From Austropuccinia psidii (lineage: Eukaryota; Basidiomycota; Pucciniomycetes; Pucciniales; Sphaerophragmiaceae): 64,000 nt of DNA. Position numbers and translations under genes: made by a program. The stretch lies in NCBI GenBank assembly GCA_023105745.1, contig JALGQZ010000015.1, positions 4,797,499-4,861,498 of the forward strand, read 5' to 3'. Within the stretch, counting starts at the first letter, position 1. The number at the start of each line of letters is the position of its first letter. This document shows, piece after piece, positions 35,900 to 48,872 of this stretch. The notes under the pieces were generated by a model. It was given only the letters and a program-made list of their open reading frames with translations, had not been told where the DNA came from and searched no databases.

Positions 35900-36654
35900 A
35901 GATATTTTTATAAATTAAAATCTCATGTTAAATCTGAAATTATACTTAAATAAAATTACTTAAAGCTTATCTGATTTTGTCAGGGATAAATTTTGTGTAG
36001 CCCTGGATATGTTCTATGCAATGGTGCATCATTTGGTATGAATAGAACTAAATATGGCAAAGTTATACCACTTTTAAGTCTTGATTATTCATATATGGAT
36101 TTTCTTAAATCATGTATGAAGTTATTTTACTTCATAACCTTTGTTCTAGACAAGCTATGAGGAAATTGATGAAACCATAAGATAGCCCTAATTTTTCTAT
36201 CTCCAAAATTACCCCTCTTTGGGTATCTCGCACTAAAACTGTAGAAGTTTGATGAGGTGAATATTTTATACACCCTTGTTTGGATTTTTTTAAGCCATAA
36301 TTTCTGTAGTTTTGGTGATAGCTTGATTTGGGTAGTACCATTGAATAGACCTGATTGAGAGCTTAAATTTGAAGACACATTTGACAGGGTTCTCACTCTT
36401 CCTCTGTATCTTAGATGAGAAATGAAATTTAAGGTTTGAGATCAGTTCTTTCTTTGAGAAGGAATAACCTTTTTATTCTTTATCTTGTAATTATGGGAGT
36501 TATATATTTGGAAAGAGGAGTTTTTCCTCTTTATTTTAATACCATTTGTGAGCTTTTTCAGCACAGTTCCATTTCTTATGGTACTTTATTCTACCATTCA
36601 TTTATGGTATTTTGGCTGTCATTCTTGTGCTCTTGCTTGAGTCACAGGATGACA
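35900..36654 (-). repeat. degenerate D-family LTR fragment
   Basis: The reverse complement matches the first half of the D LTR (42361-43010). 36654 back reads TGTCATCCTGTGACTC (LTR start); then come 'gagcacaagaatgacagcca', 'cttctacagttttagtg' and 'tgtgtagccctgg' (reverse complement orientation). Many substitutions and indels make it much older than D1 or D2. The inner boundary near 35900 is approximate and the second half was not found. The two ORFs at 36127-36396 lie within it. Confidence 0.65.
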
Positions 36655-39379
36655 AAATTGAATTTCTTGGATTCAGAAAGAAATTTTGAAATTTTATTTG
36701 CTTTTTGAATACTTTACATTCTGAGTCATAAAATAAAGAATTATTGATATTTTTGATGAAGCAAGAGAAAAACTATTACCAAATCTTTTTTCTGTCTTTT
36801 AAATAAATTACCATCTTGTTCAGCTCTAATATCTTTCTAATGAACCTCCATTCTAACTAAATCTGGTGATAAAGTTAGAAATGAGTTTCCAAACTTGAAT
36901 AATTTATGGTTCATCTGAGATCTACAACCAAAATACACAATAAACTCATAATTGGTTAATGAAATTAATTTATTTGAAATTTTGTTTGAAATTTTTTAGT
37001 TTTTCCAAAGTATATCCATAATTATAAGCTTCTTTGAAAAGGAAAAGAAGAATCTAAGCTCATAAATTTGAAGTATATCCCCAATTTATGTACAAGGTTT
37101 TTCAATAAGCTGACAGTAGTGGTTTTTGATAAAAGGTAAGATTTCATAAGTTCAAGAGCTGAGATCGTTGGTGTTTATATTAGCCTTATTATAGAATCAA
37201 TTATTTTGTAAGGATGATATTTAAAAAATATTTTAAGGGCTTATTTTCATTTTTATGCCCTTTTATTTTACTTAAATTGGTAATGTTGTATTTTTAAATA
37301 TTCTATTTATTTGAATGAATGTATCTCTTGTTTTAATAAATGAATTATAATATTAAATTTCATTAGATTTGGAGTTATATTAAGTAATTTTATGCTTACT
37401 TAGGACCGGTTTTCTTCAATAAACACCCTCTGATTTTTCGTTATCATATCCCTGTCTTAATCCACTGACTAACTCTCACCACCTCTACAATAACTCAGAA
37501 TGATTTATGATATTTTTTTCTTTTCTTCTGATTTAATGATATTAAAAATTCTTGAATTCTTCAAATATGTGTGGAAGCCCATCAATAGAATGAAATAAAT
37601 ATAGTAATACTAGTGAATTGGTTGAATTTGTCCGATAATCTATGGGGAAAATATTGTATTGAGCATTGACCACTGAAAGGTGAAGGAATGAATTATGGTG
37701 CTGTTTTTATCTAAAATGAATTATTTCGTATATCTCAATACTATTTCATCAAAATAAGTCCATTTTAATTTAATCTCTTTTATATGTGAAATTTGGATAT
37801 GATGATAATAGTGAGGCATTAATCTTAGGGTTCTCATAATGGCCTAATATTGAATTAGTCAAGATAAAATACCATTTCCATATGTCTTCATTTAGCTATT
37901 TAAATAATGAGAGGGGTAATATTACAATATAATTTCAAGGAGAAAGGAATAGATTTCAAACTAAAAGACATCATCAAAAATAAAAGTAAAATAAACGTAT
38001 TTCCATGCATAGATTCATTCAAAAACCAAAAATGTCAGATACTAGCTTGACTTTCTGGTTTTGTATTGGGAAATAAAACAAAATGAAAAAGAATTGAGAA
38101 GATGATTTAATATTGATCTGGAATTTATACTATATCAATTCCAAATACAATGATAGTTTGTTTCTTATGATGGTTTCCAAATGAATCTGGAATTAATTTA
38201 AAATTGAGTTATAGCTGAGTTTAAATGAAAACTGAGATAGAAAGGAAAGGTGGAAAGGGTATTAAAAAGAGACTGTTGAGTTTGGAGGGCCTATTAAGAT
38301 TATAATAAAAAGCTAAATAATACTTAAGAGAAACAAGCTTGGGAAATAATTACATATGAGTAAAGATCAATTTTTATAACTTTTGGCTAAAAATGTTCTG
38401 ATATCTGGAATTTTCCTTGATAAATTTGATTCTTATATTTTAAGATAAATCTTATCTCTTTTTGTGACTTCGTCTTAAATTAACATTGAACCATTTGGTT
38501 TTTGATTCTTGAACTACGTTTTTATTTTCAGTTTATTACCTTCAAGAAGGTGGTATTCCACATTTTTGAATGGTCAAATTTAATTTTTATTTCCTTAATT
38601 TACCTTTCTTAGTCCATTTTGGGTGATAAATAGACCTTTCTATTTGAAAATCTTTTTTATCCCATCCTAATTTCACATATTTTATGACTTGAAACACTAT
38701 TTCATGTGATATCAGGTTTATATACCAATTTCAAAACAGACAGAAGACATACTTAATTTTTTTGGCATTGTTAATAAATTGGTATATGATATTGAAACCA
38801 CCTTCATTCAATTATTCCAGCCTTCCATTTGATTATTGAGACTGAAAGATGAGAATGTCTTTTATGCTTTTACTGGATCATTATCTGATTCCCTGACATG
38901 TGTATTTTCTGAATTGCTGAAATATCTGCCTGTATAAAATCCAATTATTAATTAAATCTTGATAATTTACATTCTTATCATTGAGTAGTTCAAAATACTG
39001 ATTATATATATCAAAATCAATTTTTGCTTTCAACTCAGGCTTGAGTAAAATAGAAATAACAGGGCCTGAGGTATTTCATGTAAAATCAATCATATCACGG
39101 AATCACCCACCTATATTATGTGATTTATTTTATTTTCCTCATCAAGAAATTATTCCACTTAGCTAAGATAAATGCTCATGATTGGACCTAATTTTGGCTC
39201 TTTTTGAAGAGAGAAAACATTGTATTATTATAGAAACATGAAGTCTAACCTATTGGCCACTTTATATGAATTCATTCCTATTGTCTTCAGTTATTGTGGA
39301 TCGTGAATTATTTTAAAATATTCTATATGATTCATATTTCTTCTACTGCATTTTCCCTGTATCTTGAATTCTGTCTTCT
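36655..39379. other. AT-rich intergenic DNA
   Basis: I see no gene, no clear repeat family member and no RNA gene here. It is uniformly AT-rich with low CpG, probably long-decayed transposon sequence. Confidence 0.4.
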
Positions 39380-41214
39380 GTAAATGTGAGCCTTGAGGTC
39401 TTTTTTACATAACCAAATAGCCACAATTAATATTAAAATAAATTCTGAACTTTTCATAGCCCATAAGTCATGAATATATCTAAAATTTATCATTTTTTAT
39501 TCAATAAAAGATGAAAAACCTTTTTTTGAGTAAGAAAATCCATACATTAAAGTCAAGATATGGATTCTACACAAGGATTAACCCAGGGTATCTCCATAGA
39601 GTGAATAAGCTTAAATTAACTCTATGAGGTGGTACTATGGAAAATATTTCAACACCACATAAAGGAATTGCAAAAATGTTTGTTTTTCTCAATTTCAAGT
39701 CAAAATTATAGGAATGTGAGAAATCCCATGTTACATATACACTGAGAATAATGCTATTAATGTCTTTGGCACTTAATGTTACTGTATTTTTAAATACAGC
39801 TTTGATACACCCATAGTGGATATCAGTCTTAAAGCCTGAATTGCTATTTTTGACATGAAAATAGCTAAGGGGGACAAAAGACATCAAAGAGAGCCAGGGT
39901 ACCCAACTTCTGAGGCCTCTGAGGTGCGAATAGCTCTAAATCTTGGATCCATCTATAATCATGGCCTAATTAATATAGTAAAACCTTTTGTCAACTTGGT
40001 GATTAAGTTAAAGTCCCATTAAATCATAAGAAAAAAACAAATAAGCTGCTATCTTGAGGTGACAAGGAGGTGATGAGCTACTCTTACTCCTGTAACCATT
40101 TGAATTATTAATTATTTTACATTTATAAACCTTAAAAGAGTAATTGAAACCCCTTTTGGACTAGCATCAATGCATTTTCCTCATAGAAACCAGCTACTAC
40201 CATGCTATTTGAAATCCTACGTAGAAATAAGGTAAAAGCTTCAAAAATTGATTGAAAGTATAATTATTAATTGATCTTTCCGAAAATTTAATGAAAAATG
40301 GCAAAAGGGGTAATCCATATAAAAACCAGCAAGTATTATGAATTCATAATTAAAATTGAAAGTTTTACTCATAGCCCATTTTTGGTGATTCAATGGGAAA
40401 CACTGAATCTTCAAAAATTTACAAAAAATACCATCTGGGATTAAATTTCCAATAAAATTCATAAATCTGAGAAATGAATTATTATTTTGAAATAATAATA
40501 GCTTTGCAGACATTACTCCTTTATTTTTTAACCATAAATGGGTTGGTAGTCAATTAAAATGACTTAATTAAGTAATTATGATAATCATACGTGACAATAA
40601 GTGATGTAACCAATTATCTAAATAGGATTAATGGCTTCTCACTCACTGGAATTTTGGTTTGCTCCATGGAATGCCTATGTGAGCTGTTTTTGACTTAAAA
40701 GAGGCTTCTTCTTGCTTATTTTCACTAATCATCTGATTATTCAATAATATCATTAGTACTGAGAAGTAAGTATTAGTTAATCCTTTCTTAGTTGTTTTAA
40801 TTATTTAAGAATAAATCAGAAATATACTATTTACAATAGTATCTAACTGTTATATTACAATTTTGATCATTCAAAGACTACAATCAATCTGCCAATTCTT
40901 ATCAAGGTATTATGGGAGTATTAGCGAGTGCTTTCACTTAATTCTTGAAGATTTTCTCTAGTAACAGTTTCCTTCAAGAATTATATTTATAATTGTTTTT
41001 AAAAAAGATAATTGTTAATTAAAATAATTTAAATAAGAAGTTTTTATTATTGAATACTTCTTACTGTTATAAACACAAGTATTATATAACAAGTAAAATA
41101 AGTAATTAAGTAATTGATTATTTAGTTGTGGTTATGATAGATTTATTTATTTATTCAATAAGAACAGTCATAGTACTCTTGATCAATAGTCTCAAAGACA
41201 CATGTTACAGTAAA
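39380..41214 (+). mobile_element. solo LTR of the E family with target duplication gtaaa
   Basis: 39385 begins TGTGAGCCTTGAGG and 41209 ends TTACA, matching the ends of the E LTR (50566 and 61538). Internal landmarks match in order: 'tggattctacac', 'agccagggtacccaactt' and 'acagtcatagtactcttgat'. The flanks are gtaaa at 39380-39384 and gtaaa at 41210-41214, a 5-bp duplication. No internal region exists, so this is the product of LTR-LTR recombination. Divergence from E is high, so the insertion is old. ORFs at 39567-39887 and 40241-40513 are within LTR DNA. Confidence 0.85.
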
Positions 41215-42360
41215 ATTCATCCAGTTATGGAACTTCTGCTCAAGCTTAAGAGCCATTAGTTGGATTTTTTTTCCTGATTTAACATGGTATTCCTACTAAT
41301 TTTGATACAATATTAGCAAATTATTAATGATAATTTATTTTTATATTTAGCAAATTCATTATACATTAAAAAGATTGTTGGTTATTCTGTCCTGAAGGAT
41401 GAGAGGCATCCAGATGGTGAATCTGTGGAGGGTATTTTCAGAGAGTTTTGAGTTGAATTTTAGTTTTAAAAAAAGTAAAGAGTTTGGTGTATGAACCAAA
41501 TTTGGGAGTATACAGTTTAAATATTGATAGAATGAAAATACAATTTGAAATAACTGATTTGAATTTTCAAATAAATTCTGATATCTAAATTGGAAGAGTA
41601 GAAAAAAATAGTGTAGATTTGTATATACAAGAATTTTGAAATAAATTGAGAATTTGGATGAGGTTTTTTAAGATAAATTTTAAATTTAGCCAAACAATCA
41701 AATTCCTTTGAGATATTAGGCTACTTAGTCAAAAATTGTGGTTTTTTATATGGTATTAACCCTCAAAGTCTGAATTATTTTGATGTATTATTTTCAGGGA
41801 TTTACACCGCCTATTATGTTTTTGTGTTTCAATTATTATTAAAAACAAATGTTTTTAAAAATAAACTCTAAATTTATTCCCCCAAAACATTGAATTTGAA
41901 ATATCATAAAAATTAAACCTAATACCCCCAAAAAGGTTTACTAAATTTGTTTAGGGAAAATTAATGGTAAAAAGCACCATGAGAAAGTTGGCTGCACCTG
42001 TCAGCAGGTGCAATATTTGGAAATCAGCTTGGACCCAGCTCAGGATGGGCTTTGACTTTTCTTCTGAAATGAGTTAAACCATTACTATTTCAGTGTGGAC
42101 AACTACTCTTATCTTTTCAGCCACAAGGAGATTATAGAAATATGAAGAAAATATAAAAATGAATTTTCAAATTACTTACATAAATTGAGACACATTATTA
42201 TTTCAGTTTTGAAACTCCAGCATATAAAAAATTCTTATATTTTCAGATTTTTGATGAAAACACCCATTCTAAAATTAGATCTTCTGTTTTTTTCTTTTTT
42301 TCAATAATTATAACCCAATATTTCAATTCCACATTGAGAATAATTAAAGTTTATTAATTG
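41215..42360. other. intergenic DNA with one strong hairpin
   Basis: No gene is seen. A perfect hairpin TGCACCTG-TCAG-CAGGTGCA lies at 41993-42012 in an otherwise AT-rich region; its meaning is unknown. The last bases, aattg (42356-42360), would be the target duplication of element D1, whose right end is outside the window. Confidence 0.4.
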
Positions 42361-43780
42361 TGTCAGCCTGTGACTCAAAACCAGAGCACAAGAATGACAG
42401 CCAAATACCATAAACCAATGGTATAGCCAAGATACCACCAAAACATGGAGCTGAGCCAAATCAGCTCAAAAGGTATCAAAAGAGAGAGGAAACTCACCCC
42501 TTTACAAATATACAAGTCCCATCATCATAGGACAAAGAATAACAAAGTCATTCCTGAGCATAAAACTTAATTTTCACCTCTCATCTGAACTACAGAGGAG
42601 GATGATTAACCCCTTCAAATGGGTGTTCCAAATGGCGCCCTACGTCGGGGCTATCCAATGGTACTAGCCAAACTGAGATAGCACCAGAATTACAGAAGTT
42701 ATGACCAAAATAAGGTCAAATAAGGGTGATTAAAATATTCACCTCACATCTAACTTCTACAGTTTTAGTGTGAGATACCTAATGTGGGGTATTTTTGGAA
42801 AGGGCACAATCAGGGCTATCTGATGGTTCCATTAATTTCCCCATATAAAATATATAACAAAAGTTATGGGGCAAACAAACTCAATACAGTTTTAAAGCAA
42901 AACATATATATGTACAAAATATCTTGTACATGGCATAAATTTGCCATAATTGATGATAACCATATCAAATGAGGTACAATTGTTTATAGAACATCCAGGG
43001 CTACACAATGAACCAACTTTGAGCTTTATATCTCAAAACCCGACAAAGTTATGGCAGTTTTAAGCTCAAAATCACACAGTTAGACCAATACAGTATTACT
43101 GTTGGATATTCTCCCATAAGTATGATCATGAGGTGTCAAATAGAGAAAGAAGAATGTTTATAATTCAATACCTCAGAATTCATTAAATACTGGGGTCCCA
43201 TACAGGTTCTGTACAGCATTTTACACGTCATAAACGTCAGAGAAGGGCTATGTGGTCCCCAGATGAAAACCTTCACCCTGTGTAGGGTAAAACTGCCCAG
43301 ATGTGGTTTCAAAGCCAAATCCGAGCCCAATACAGAGCATACAGGCACTATGAAAACCACAAGCCAGTACTTTGAAGTGAAAACTCTTCACTTGCTCTAT
43401 GTGGATGGTCTAGAGGGCCATTCCACCCCATTTTAGGATAAAAGGAGGCCTTTTCTCCACCAAAAAAGCTTTCCTCATCATGCTCTTGAATTCCTATGTA
43501 GTAAAACTGTCAAAAACCATCATACTCTTGGAATATAATCAGGTTATACTATAAAATATAGTATTGTAGACTTTATTATTGTAACCCAACAGGTAAAGCT
43601 GCACCCGGGGCTTTCAACAGTGCTCACCACCACTATTTCATAATAGTAAAGACCTTATTATTCAATCTTAAACTTTCATTATCCGTTATAAACTTCTTTT
43701 AAATAAATTTTAACATGTCACAGTCATAGTTAAAGTTGTAAATAGCCTTATTACACCTTCATCATAGACTCAGCCTGACA
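42361..43780 (+). repeat. element D1 5' LTR
   Basis: 1420 bp, from TGTCAGCCTGTGACTC to CAGCCTGACA, matching 46075-47477 along its length. Note that its first and last dozen bases share the word cagcctg. It is followed immediately by the G-rich block ttttgggggcttggccatg. ORFs at 42784-42972 and 43136-43360 fall inside and are not genes. Confidence 0.85.
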
Positions 43781-44398
43781 TTTTGGGGGCTTGGCCATGT
43801 TTTTAAACCTTTTTGGACCTTATAAGTGAGTTTTTTCTCTTATTTTCTTCATTCTGACACTTTTGTTTCTCTCTTCATGGAGTAAATTGTATCAAAAAAT
43901 AAATAAAATATATATCTTTGATTTATTTTTTGAGTGGTATATGCTGTATACCATTGTGTTTTCTTCCATTTTTTGCCTTTTGCAGGGTTGATTATAATTT
44001 AATCACCACGAAACCCTTATTTTTGGTGCGTTTTACATATTTGCACACATTAAACCATTTCTAAACTCCTTTTTAATTAAATAAGGGCACCTCTTACTGT
44101 AAAAACAACGGTTGAGGCATGGGAGGGTACATTGTTAAGTCCAATTACCCTCTTACATAACCACTTCTTCAGATTATACTTACTAATTACAAGTTAATCT
44201 GTGAGATACTGGTATACAAACAGTGTGCCAGATATCTGTAAGTGGTACTTCTGATGTGGAATTGTTGATTCAATTACACTTTCATAATACAAGGGCATAA
44301 TATAGAAATATATTTCCCAGAGGCCATTCTTAGACATCCAAAAAGCATTTTAAGGAGTCTTAACTGACAATAATCCCTCTTTTTCCTGTCTGATTCAG
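43781..44398 (+). other. element D1 leader with candidate primer-binding site and leader intron
   Basis: 43781-43799 (ttttgggggcttggccatg) is the candidate primer-binding site. About 45 nt later 'ttataa|gtgagt' is a good splice donor, and an acceptor 'tgattcag' ends at 44398. Joining them would place A next to TG and create the start codon of the exon that follows. This is an inference from matching sites in D2 (aaaa|gtaagt). Confidence 0.5.
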
Positions 44399-45416
44399 TG
44401 GAAGAAAACTACATCCCACTAGAGACCCAGTCACAGGCCAACACACCAGTGACACCCTCAGAGACAGAGGGCAGCAAGGGCAAAGGAAAGAGGCACAGTG
44501 AAGGCCTTATAACAGTTAAAAAGTGGACACCCATTGCCACTCAGAGGAATAGAAAACCACAAAAATCTGCATCAATACAAGGTAAACCAACCTTAACAAC
44601 TTATACAGGGCAGATTACAGTCATTAACCCAGTTGTAACCTCTAAAGGTAAATTTCCAAAAGCAGCAGACAAAAAATCTGTACAAGGCACAGTCAAAGGT
44701 AAATACCCTAAGAACATAAAGTTTTTGACTGCTTGCAAACACTGATATGTCACCTGCACACCTCAGAGACCTTGGTTTGCAAAGGCACCAGCCAGAAGAC
44801 AGAGAAGGCTTGTCCAGAACCAGAAGACCTGGAAGAGGACACCCTGGACACAGTGGTGGATGTCAAGACATTGAGGAAAATCATACCCACTCTGCCAGTC
44901 ACATTCCAATTCCTCAGAAACGTAAAGCCAGAGGACTGGAAGGATATGGATCCAGTTCTTCAGCTCCACCTATTCCTCAAAGATCTTTTCCAATGGAGCA
45001 TGGACAACAAGAGGTTCAACCTAGAATCCCACTGGGCAGAACTTGGAGAAAGGTGTGAGAAGATCTGTCTCAAAGAAATAGACTTCAGAGACTTTATGGT
45101 AATCACCAAAGGTTGGAATCCCACCAGGAACTTCAGACTCCTGGAGGTGAGGGAAAACAGGATAAGGGAGAATCAAGCCACTATCCAAGCTATAGAAGAA
45201 CAACTGACCCAGACAGGGCATACTCAGATTCCTTCAGGCTCACAAGGAGTAGACCAAACCAGCTCTCCAGTAGCTTCACACCATTCAGGATTCAACAGAT
45301 CAGTGGCCAAGAGTCACCATTCTTCACAATCCCAGGAAGTTTCCAGGAGAAGACAAGGATACAAGGGAAAAAAAAGACCTCTTTCAACCAAAGGCAGAAA
45401 GAGTCAGACCAAATGA
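44399..45416 (+). CDS. element D1 spliced accessory ORF (f2 frame), unknown function
   Basis: I do not recognise this protein. Exon 44399-44698 (EENYIPLETQSQANTPV, Lys/Thr-rich) ends at donor caaag|gtaaat. A 68-nt intron ends cctcag at 44766. The second exon, 44767-45416, reads ETLVCKGTSQKTEK, acidic EPEDLEEDTLDTVVD, a helical part (DWKDMDPVLQLHLFLKDLF), then FRDFMVITKGWNP, VRENRIRENQATIQAIEEQL and a basic tail. Total length is about 316 residues, fully open. It overlaps gag in the +1 frame. GWNP corresponds to the GW.P motif in C, E and B. Splicing and the start codon are inferred from sequence only. Confidence 0.5.
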
Positions 45417-46074
45417 TCCAGAAGCTTTTGGACTTGGTGAAAGAAGTACACAAGATCCAGAAATAGCTGTACATGCTTCTAGAATAAGTAGCCCCATTAA
45501 AAGAAATAGAAACCCCACTCAGCTTGAACATAATGTTGTCACACCTGAGAGTAACCCACACAGTGATGCATTGTGGTTACAAATGTACCAATATGCTGAG
45601 CAAACTCAAAAGCAGTTTGCAGAACTTGATGAAAGCCTTGAGAGGATAAAAGAATTGACAGCCTCATTGGACAAAATTGTTAAAACCCTTCAAGAAGGAC
45701 ATGCTCAATTGAGAAAAGCCTCTTAAGAAACCAACAAAAGACAAAGTCTAGTCTTTGAAGAACAACATCATAGAAAAAGGGACAGGGATGGTCTGGATCA
45801 AGACATAAACAAACTGTTTAATGTCTACCATAACTTGAAGCACCAACCACAAGGCCATGTTATGAATAATCCATATAACCAAGAGGAAATAAAACCGGAT
45901 TCTATGTTGGTGAATAAGACAAGATCTCCTTCTCAATACCAGGATGGAGATAATATGTCTTATTCTGAGAAGGAAGCCTTCAGACAGCTCCCTGAGGCCT
46001 CAAGCTGTCCCAAATTCTCTGGTACAGGAGAATATGATCATATGGAACTCATAGGTTATATTTATGTACTCTTC
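44747..46074 (+). pseudogene. gag: element D1 gag (f1 frame), interrupted by D2
   Basis: The f1 frame starts MSPAHLRDLGLQRHQ at 44747; this ATG is inside the intron of the f2 product, 18 nt before its acceptor AG. It runs to a TGA at 45056-45058, resumes 45113-45466, shifts by one base in an A-run near 45366-45373, and has a TAA at 45724. The later part contains coiled-coil sequence (QYAEQTQKQFAELDESLERI) and the capsid start (SCPKFSGTGEYDHMEL). It stops at the D2 LTR. The protein would be the particle-forming Gag. Confidence 0.75.
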
Positions 46075-47477
46075 TGTCAGCCTGTGACTCAAAACCAGAG
46101 CACAAGCATGAAAGCCAAAATACCATAAACCTATGGTATAGCCAAAATACCACCAAAACATGGCGCTGAGCCAAATTAGCTCAAAAGGTATCAAAAGAGA
46201 GGGGAAACTAACCCTTTTCCAAATATACAAGCCCCATCATCATAGGACAAAGAATAGCAAAGTTATTCATGCTCAAAGTTATTGCTGAGCATAAACCTTA
46301 ATTTTCACCTCTCATCTGAAATACAGAGTAAGAGGCTTAAACCCATCAAATGGGTATGCAAAATGAAGCTTCAAGTCAGGGCTATCCAATGGTACCAGCC
46401 AAACTCAGCTAACACCAGTATTACAGAAGTTATGGTCAAATTCAGGCAAAATAAGGGTGAACAAACAATTCACCTCTCATCTAATTTCTACAGTTTTAGT
46501 GTGGGATACCTAAAGTGCAGTCTTTTTGGAAAGAGAACAATCATGGCTATCTGATGGTTTAATCCATTTCCTAATATCTCAACTATAGCAGAGGTTATGG
46601 GGCAAACAAGCCCAATACAGCTTTTTGCCTAAACCACACATATGTACAGAGGTCTTGTACATGGCATACCTTTGCCATATCTAATGATGACCATATCAAA
46701 TAAGGTACCATTGTGTAGAAGACATACAGGGATACACACTGATTCAGTTTTGAGGTTGATATCTCAAGAACTGACAAAGGTATATCTGTTTTAAGGTCAA
46801 AATCCCACATTCAGACTAATACAGCCTTACCATGGGATAATATTCCATAACCATGATTATGAGGCGTAAAACTGAAAAAGAAGCATGTTTATACTTCAAT
46901 ACCTCATAATTCAGTCAATACTGGGGTCCCATACAGTTTCTGTACAGCATTCCACGCGTCATACACATCAGAAGGGGGCTATGTGGTCCCCAGATGAAAA
47001 CCTTCACCCTGTATTGGTGAAAACTGCCCAGATGTGGTTTGAATACTACATCTGATCCCAATACAGACTATACAGGTCCTTGCAAACCAAAAGCCTGTCC
47101 CAGAGCGTGAAAAAATCTTCACTTCCTCTATGTGGAAAGGTCTATCAGCCCTTCCACCCCATTTCAGGATAAAAAGGAGGCTTTTCACAGCCATAATAGC
47201 TTTCCTCATCCTGCTCTTGAATACCCTACGTAGTAAACTGTAAAAAAAAGTTTTACTCTTGGGTAATAAACAGGTATAATTATAATTTTAATTATTGTAA
47301 CCCAACAGGTAAAGCTGCACCCAGGGCTTTCAACAGCGCTCACCACCACTATATTCAATATAGTAAATCCCTTTTATTCTTAAATTAAACCATTTTTAAT
47401 CCTTTTTACCATGTCACAGCCATAGTAAAAAGCTGTAAATACATTTATAATACTTTTATCATAGACTCAGCCTGACA
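46075..47477 (+). repeat. element D2 5' LTR
   Basis: 1403 bp, closely matching 42361-43780, ending 'cagcctgaca' before tttttgggtcctggccgtg. It has scattered substitutions and small indels relative to D1's LTR, as expected for two independent family members. Confidence 0.85.
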
Positions 47478-48064
47478 TTTTTGGGTCCTGGCCGTGTTTT
47501 AAACCTTTTTTGGACCTTAAAAGTAAGTTTTTTCACTTATTTTATTTATTTCTGACATTTTGTTTTATATTTTTAGGTGTCTTTTCTTTCTAAAATTATA
47601 TATATTTTATATATTTGATTTATTAAATTGGTCTATGTACCACCTTTTACTCATATTTTAAGAGTATTTGTCATGTGGTTAATACTCACAAGACCTTTAC
47701 TTTTGGTGTGTTTTACATATAACAACACATAGGCCATCAACAAGTCCTGAAGGTTTGATTAAATAAGGACACCTCTGACTGTAAAACCAACAGTTGAGGC
47801 GTGGCTAAGTGTATTGTTGATTTAATTACACTTATACAGATCACACTTGAAACCACAAGTGAATCTGTGGGATACTGGTACACAAACAGTGTAACAGGGT
47901 ACCAAAAGCTGTAATTCTGACGTTGAAGTTTTAATTCAATTACACTGTCATTATACAGGGCATATTGTTGTAATATACAAGCCCAGAGGCCATTCTTAGA
48001 CATGCAAACAGAATTTTAAGAAGTCTTAACTGACATAAGCCCTCTTTTTCCTACTTTGATTCAG
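47478..48064 (+). other. element D2 leader with candidate primer-binding site
   Basis: Begins with the G-rich primer-site candidate (47478-47496). A donor aaaa|gtaagt near 47521 and acceptor gattcag at 48064 flank a putative leader intron, as in D1. No coding sequence is seen. Confidence 0.5.
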
Positions 48065-48872
48065 TGGAAGAGAATTATATCCCACTTGAAACCCAATCAC
48101 AGGCCAACACACCAGTGACACCCTCAGAACCATAGGGCAGCAAGGGCAAAGGAAAGAGGCACAGTGAAGTCCTGATTACAGAAAAGAAGTGGACACCAAT
48201 AGCCACCCAGAGAAGTAGAAAACCACGAAGCTCTGCATCAATACAAGGTAAACCAACCTTAACAACTTGTACAGGGAAGATTACTATAGTTAAACCAGTT
48301 GTAACCTTTAAAGGTAAATTGCCCAAATCAGCAGACAAAAAATTTTTACAAGGCAAAGTCAAAGGTAAATACCCTAAGAAAATAAAGTTTTTGACTGCTT
48401 GCAAACACTGATATGTCACCTGTATATCTCAGAGACCTTGGCTTCCAAAGGAACCAGCCAGAGGACAGAGAAGGCTTGTCTAGAGCCAGAAGACTTCAAA
48501 GAGGACACCTTGGACACAGTGGTGGATGGCAAAGCAATGAGGGAGATAATATCAACCCTGCCATTCACACTCCAATCCAACAGGAACCTCAAACCAGAGG
48601 ACTGGAAGGATATGGATCAAGTTCTTCAGCTCCACCAACTCCTCAAAGATTTGTTTCAATGGAGCATGGACAACAAGAGGTTCAACCTGGTATCTCACTT
48701 GGCAGAACTTGGAGCAAGTTGCCAGAAGATCTGTATCAAAGAGATAGACTTCAAAGACCTTATGGAATCCTACCAGGCAGTTCAGACTCCTGGAGGTAAG
48801 GGAACAGAAGATAAGGGAGAAACAAGCAACTATCCAAGCTATAGAAAAAGAGTTAACCCAGACAGGGCCTAA
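48065..48872 (+). pseudogene. element D2 accessory ORF (f2 frame), broken
   Basis: It matches the D1 f2 product: exon 48065-48364, donor aaag|gtaaat, 68-nt intron to ctcag at 48432, then the second exon from 48433. The first exon carries a TAG near 48132. In the second exon, a 17-bp deletion relative to D1 near 48764 removes the GW of GWNP. This fuses the f2 frame to sequence that belongs to f1 (QTPGGKGTEDKGETSNYPSY), ending at 48872. Confidence 0.5.

Larger units (their letters stand above)
42361..46074 (+). mobile_element. element D1: Ty3/gypsy element, 5' part only
   Basis: A plus-strand LTR retrotransposon begins here with its 5' LTR, leader, upstream exon and gag. It is interrupted at 46074 within capsid by D2, a member of the same family. 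The remainder should lie to the right of the window. Gag holds at least two stops or frameshifts. Confidence 0.8.

Noticed and set aside
36127..36396. 89-codon minus-strand ORF
   Set aside because: Falls in the degenerate D-type LTR fragment; stop-free by chance.
36655..39379. Search for a second host gene, tRNA or CRISPR-like array in the island
   Set aside because: No conserved coding pattern, no tRNA fold and no regularly spaced repeats were visible; CRISPR is not expected in a fungus.
42784..42972. 62-codon ORF in the D1 LTR
   Set aside because: LTR sequence; the matching place in the D2 LTR does not keep the frame.
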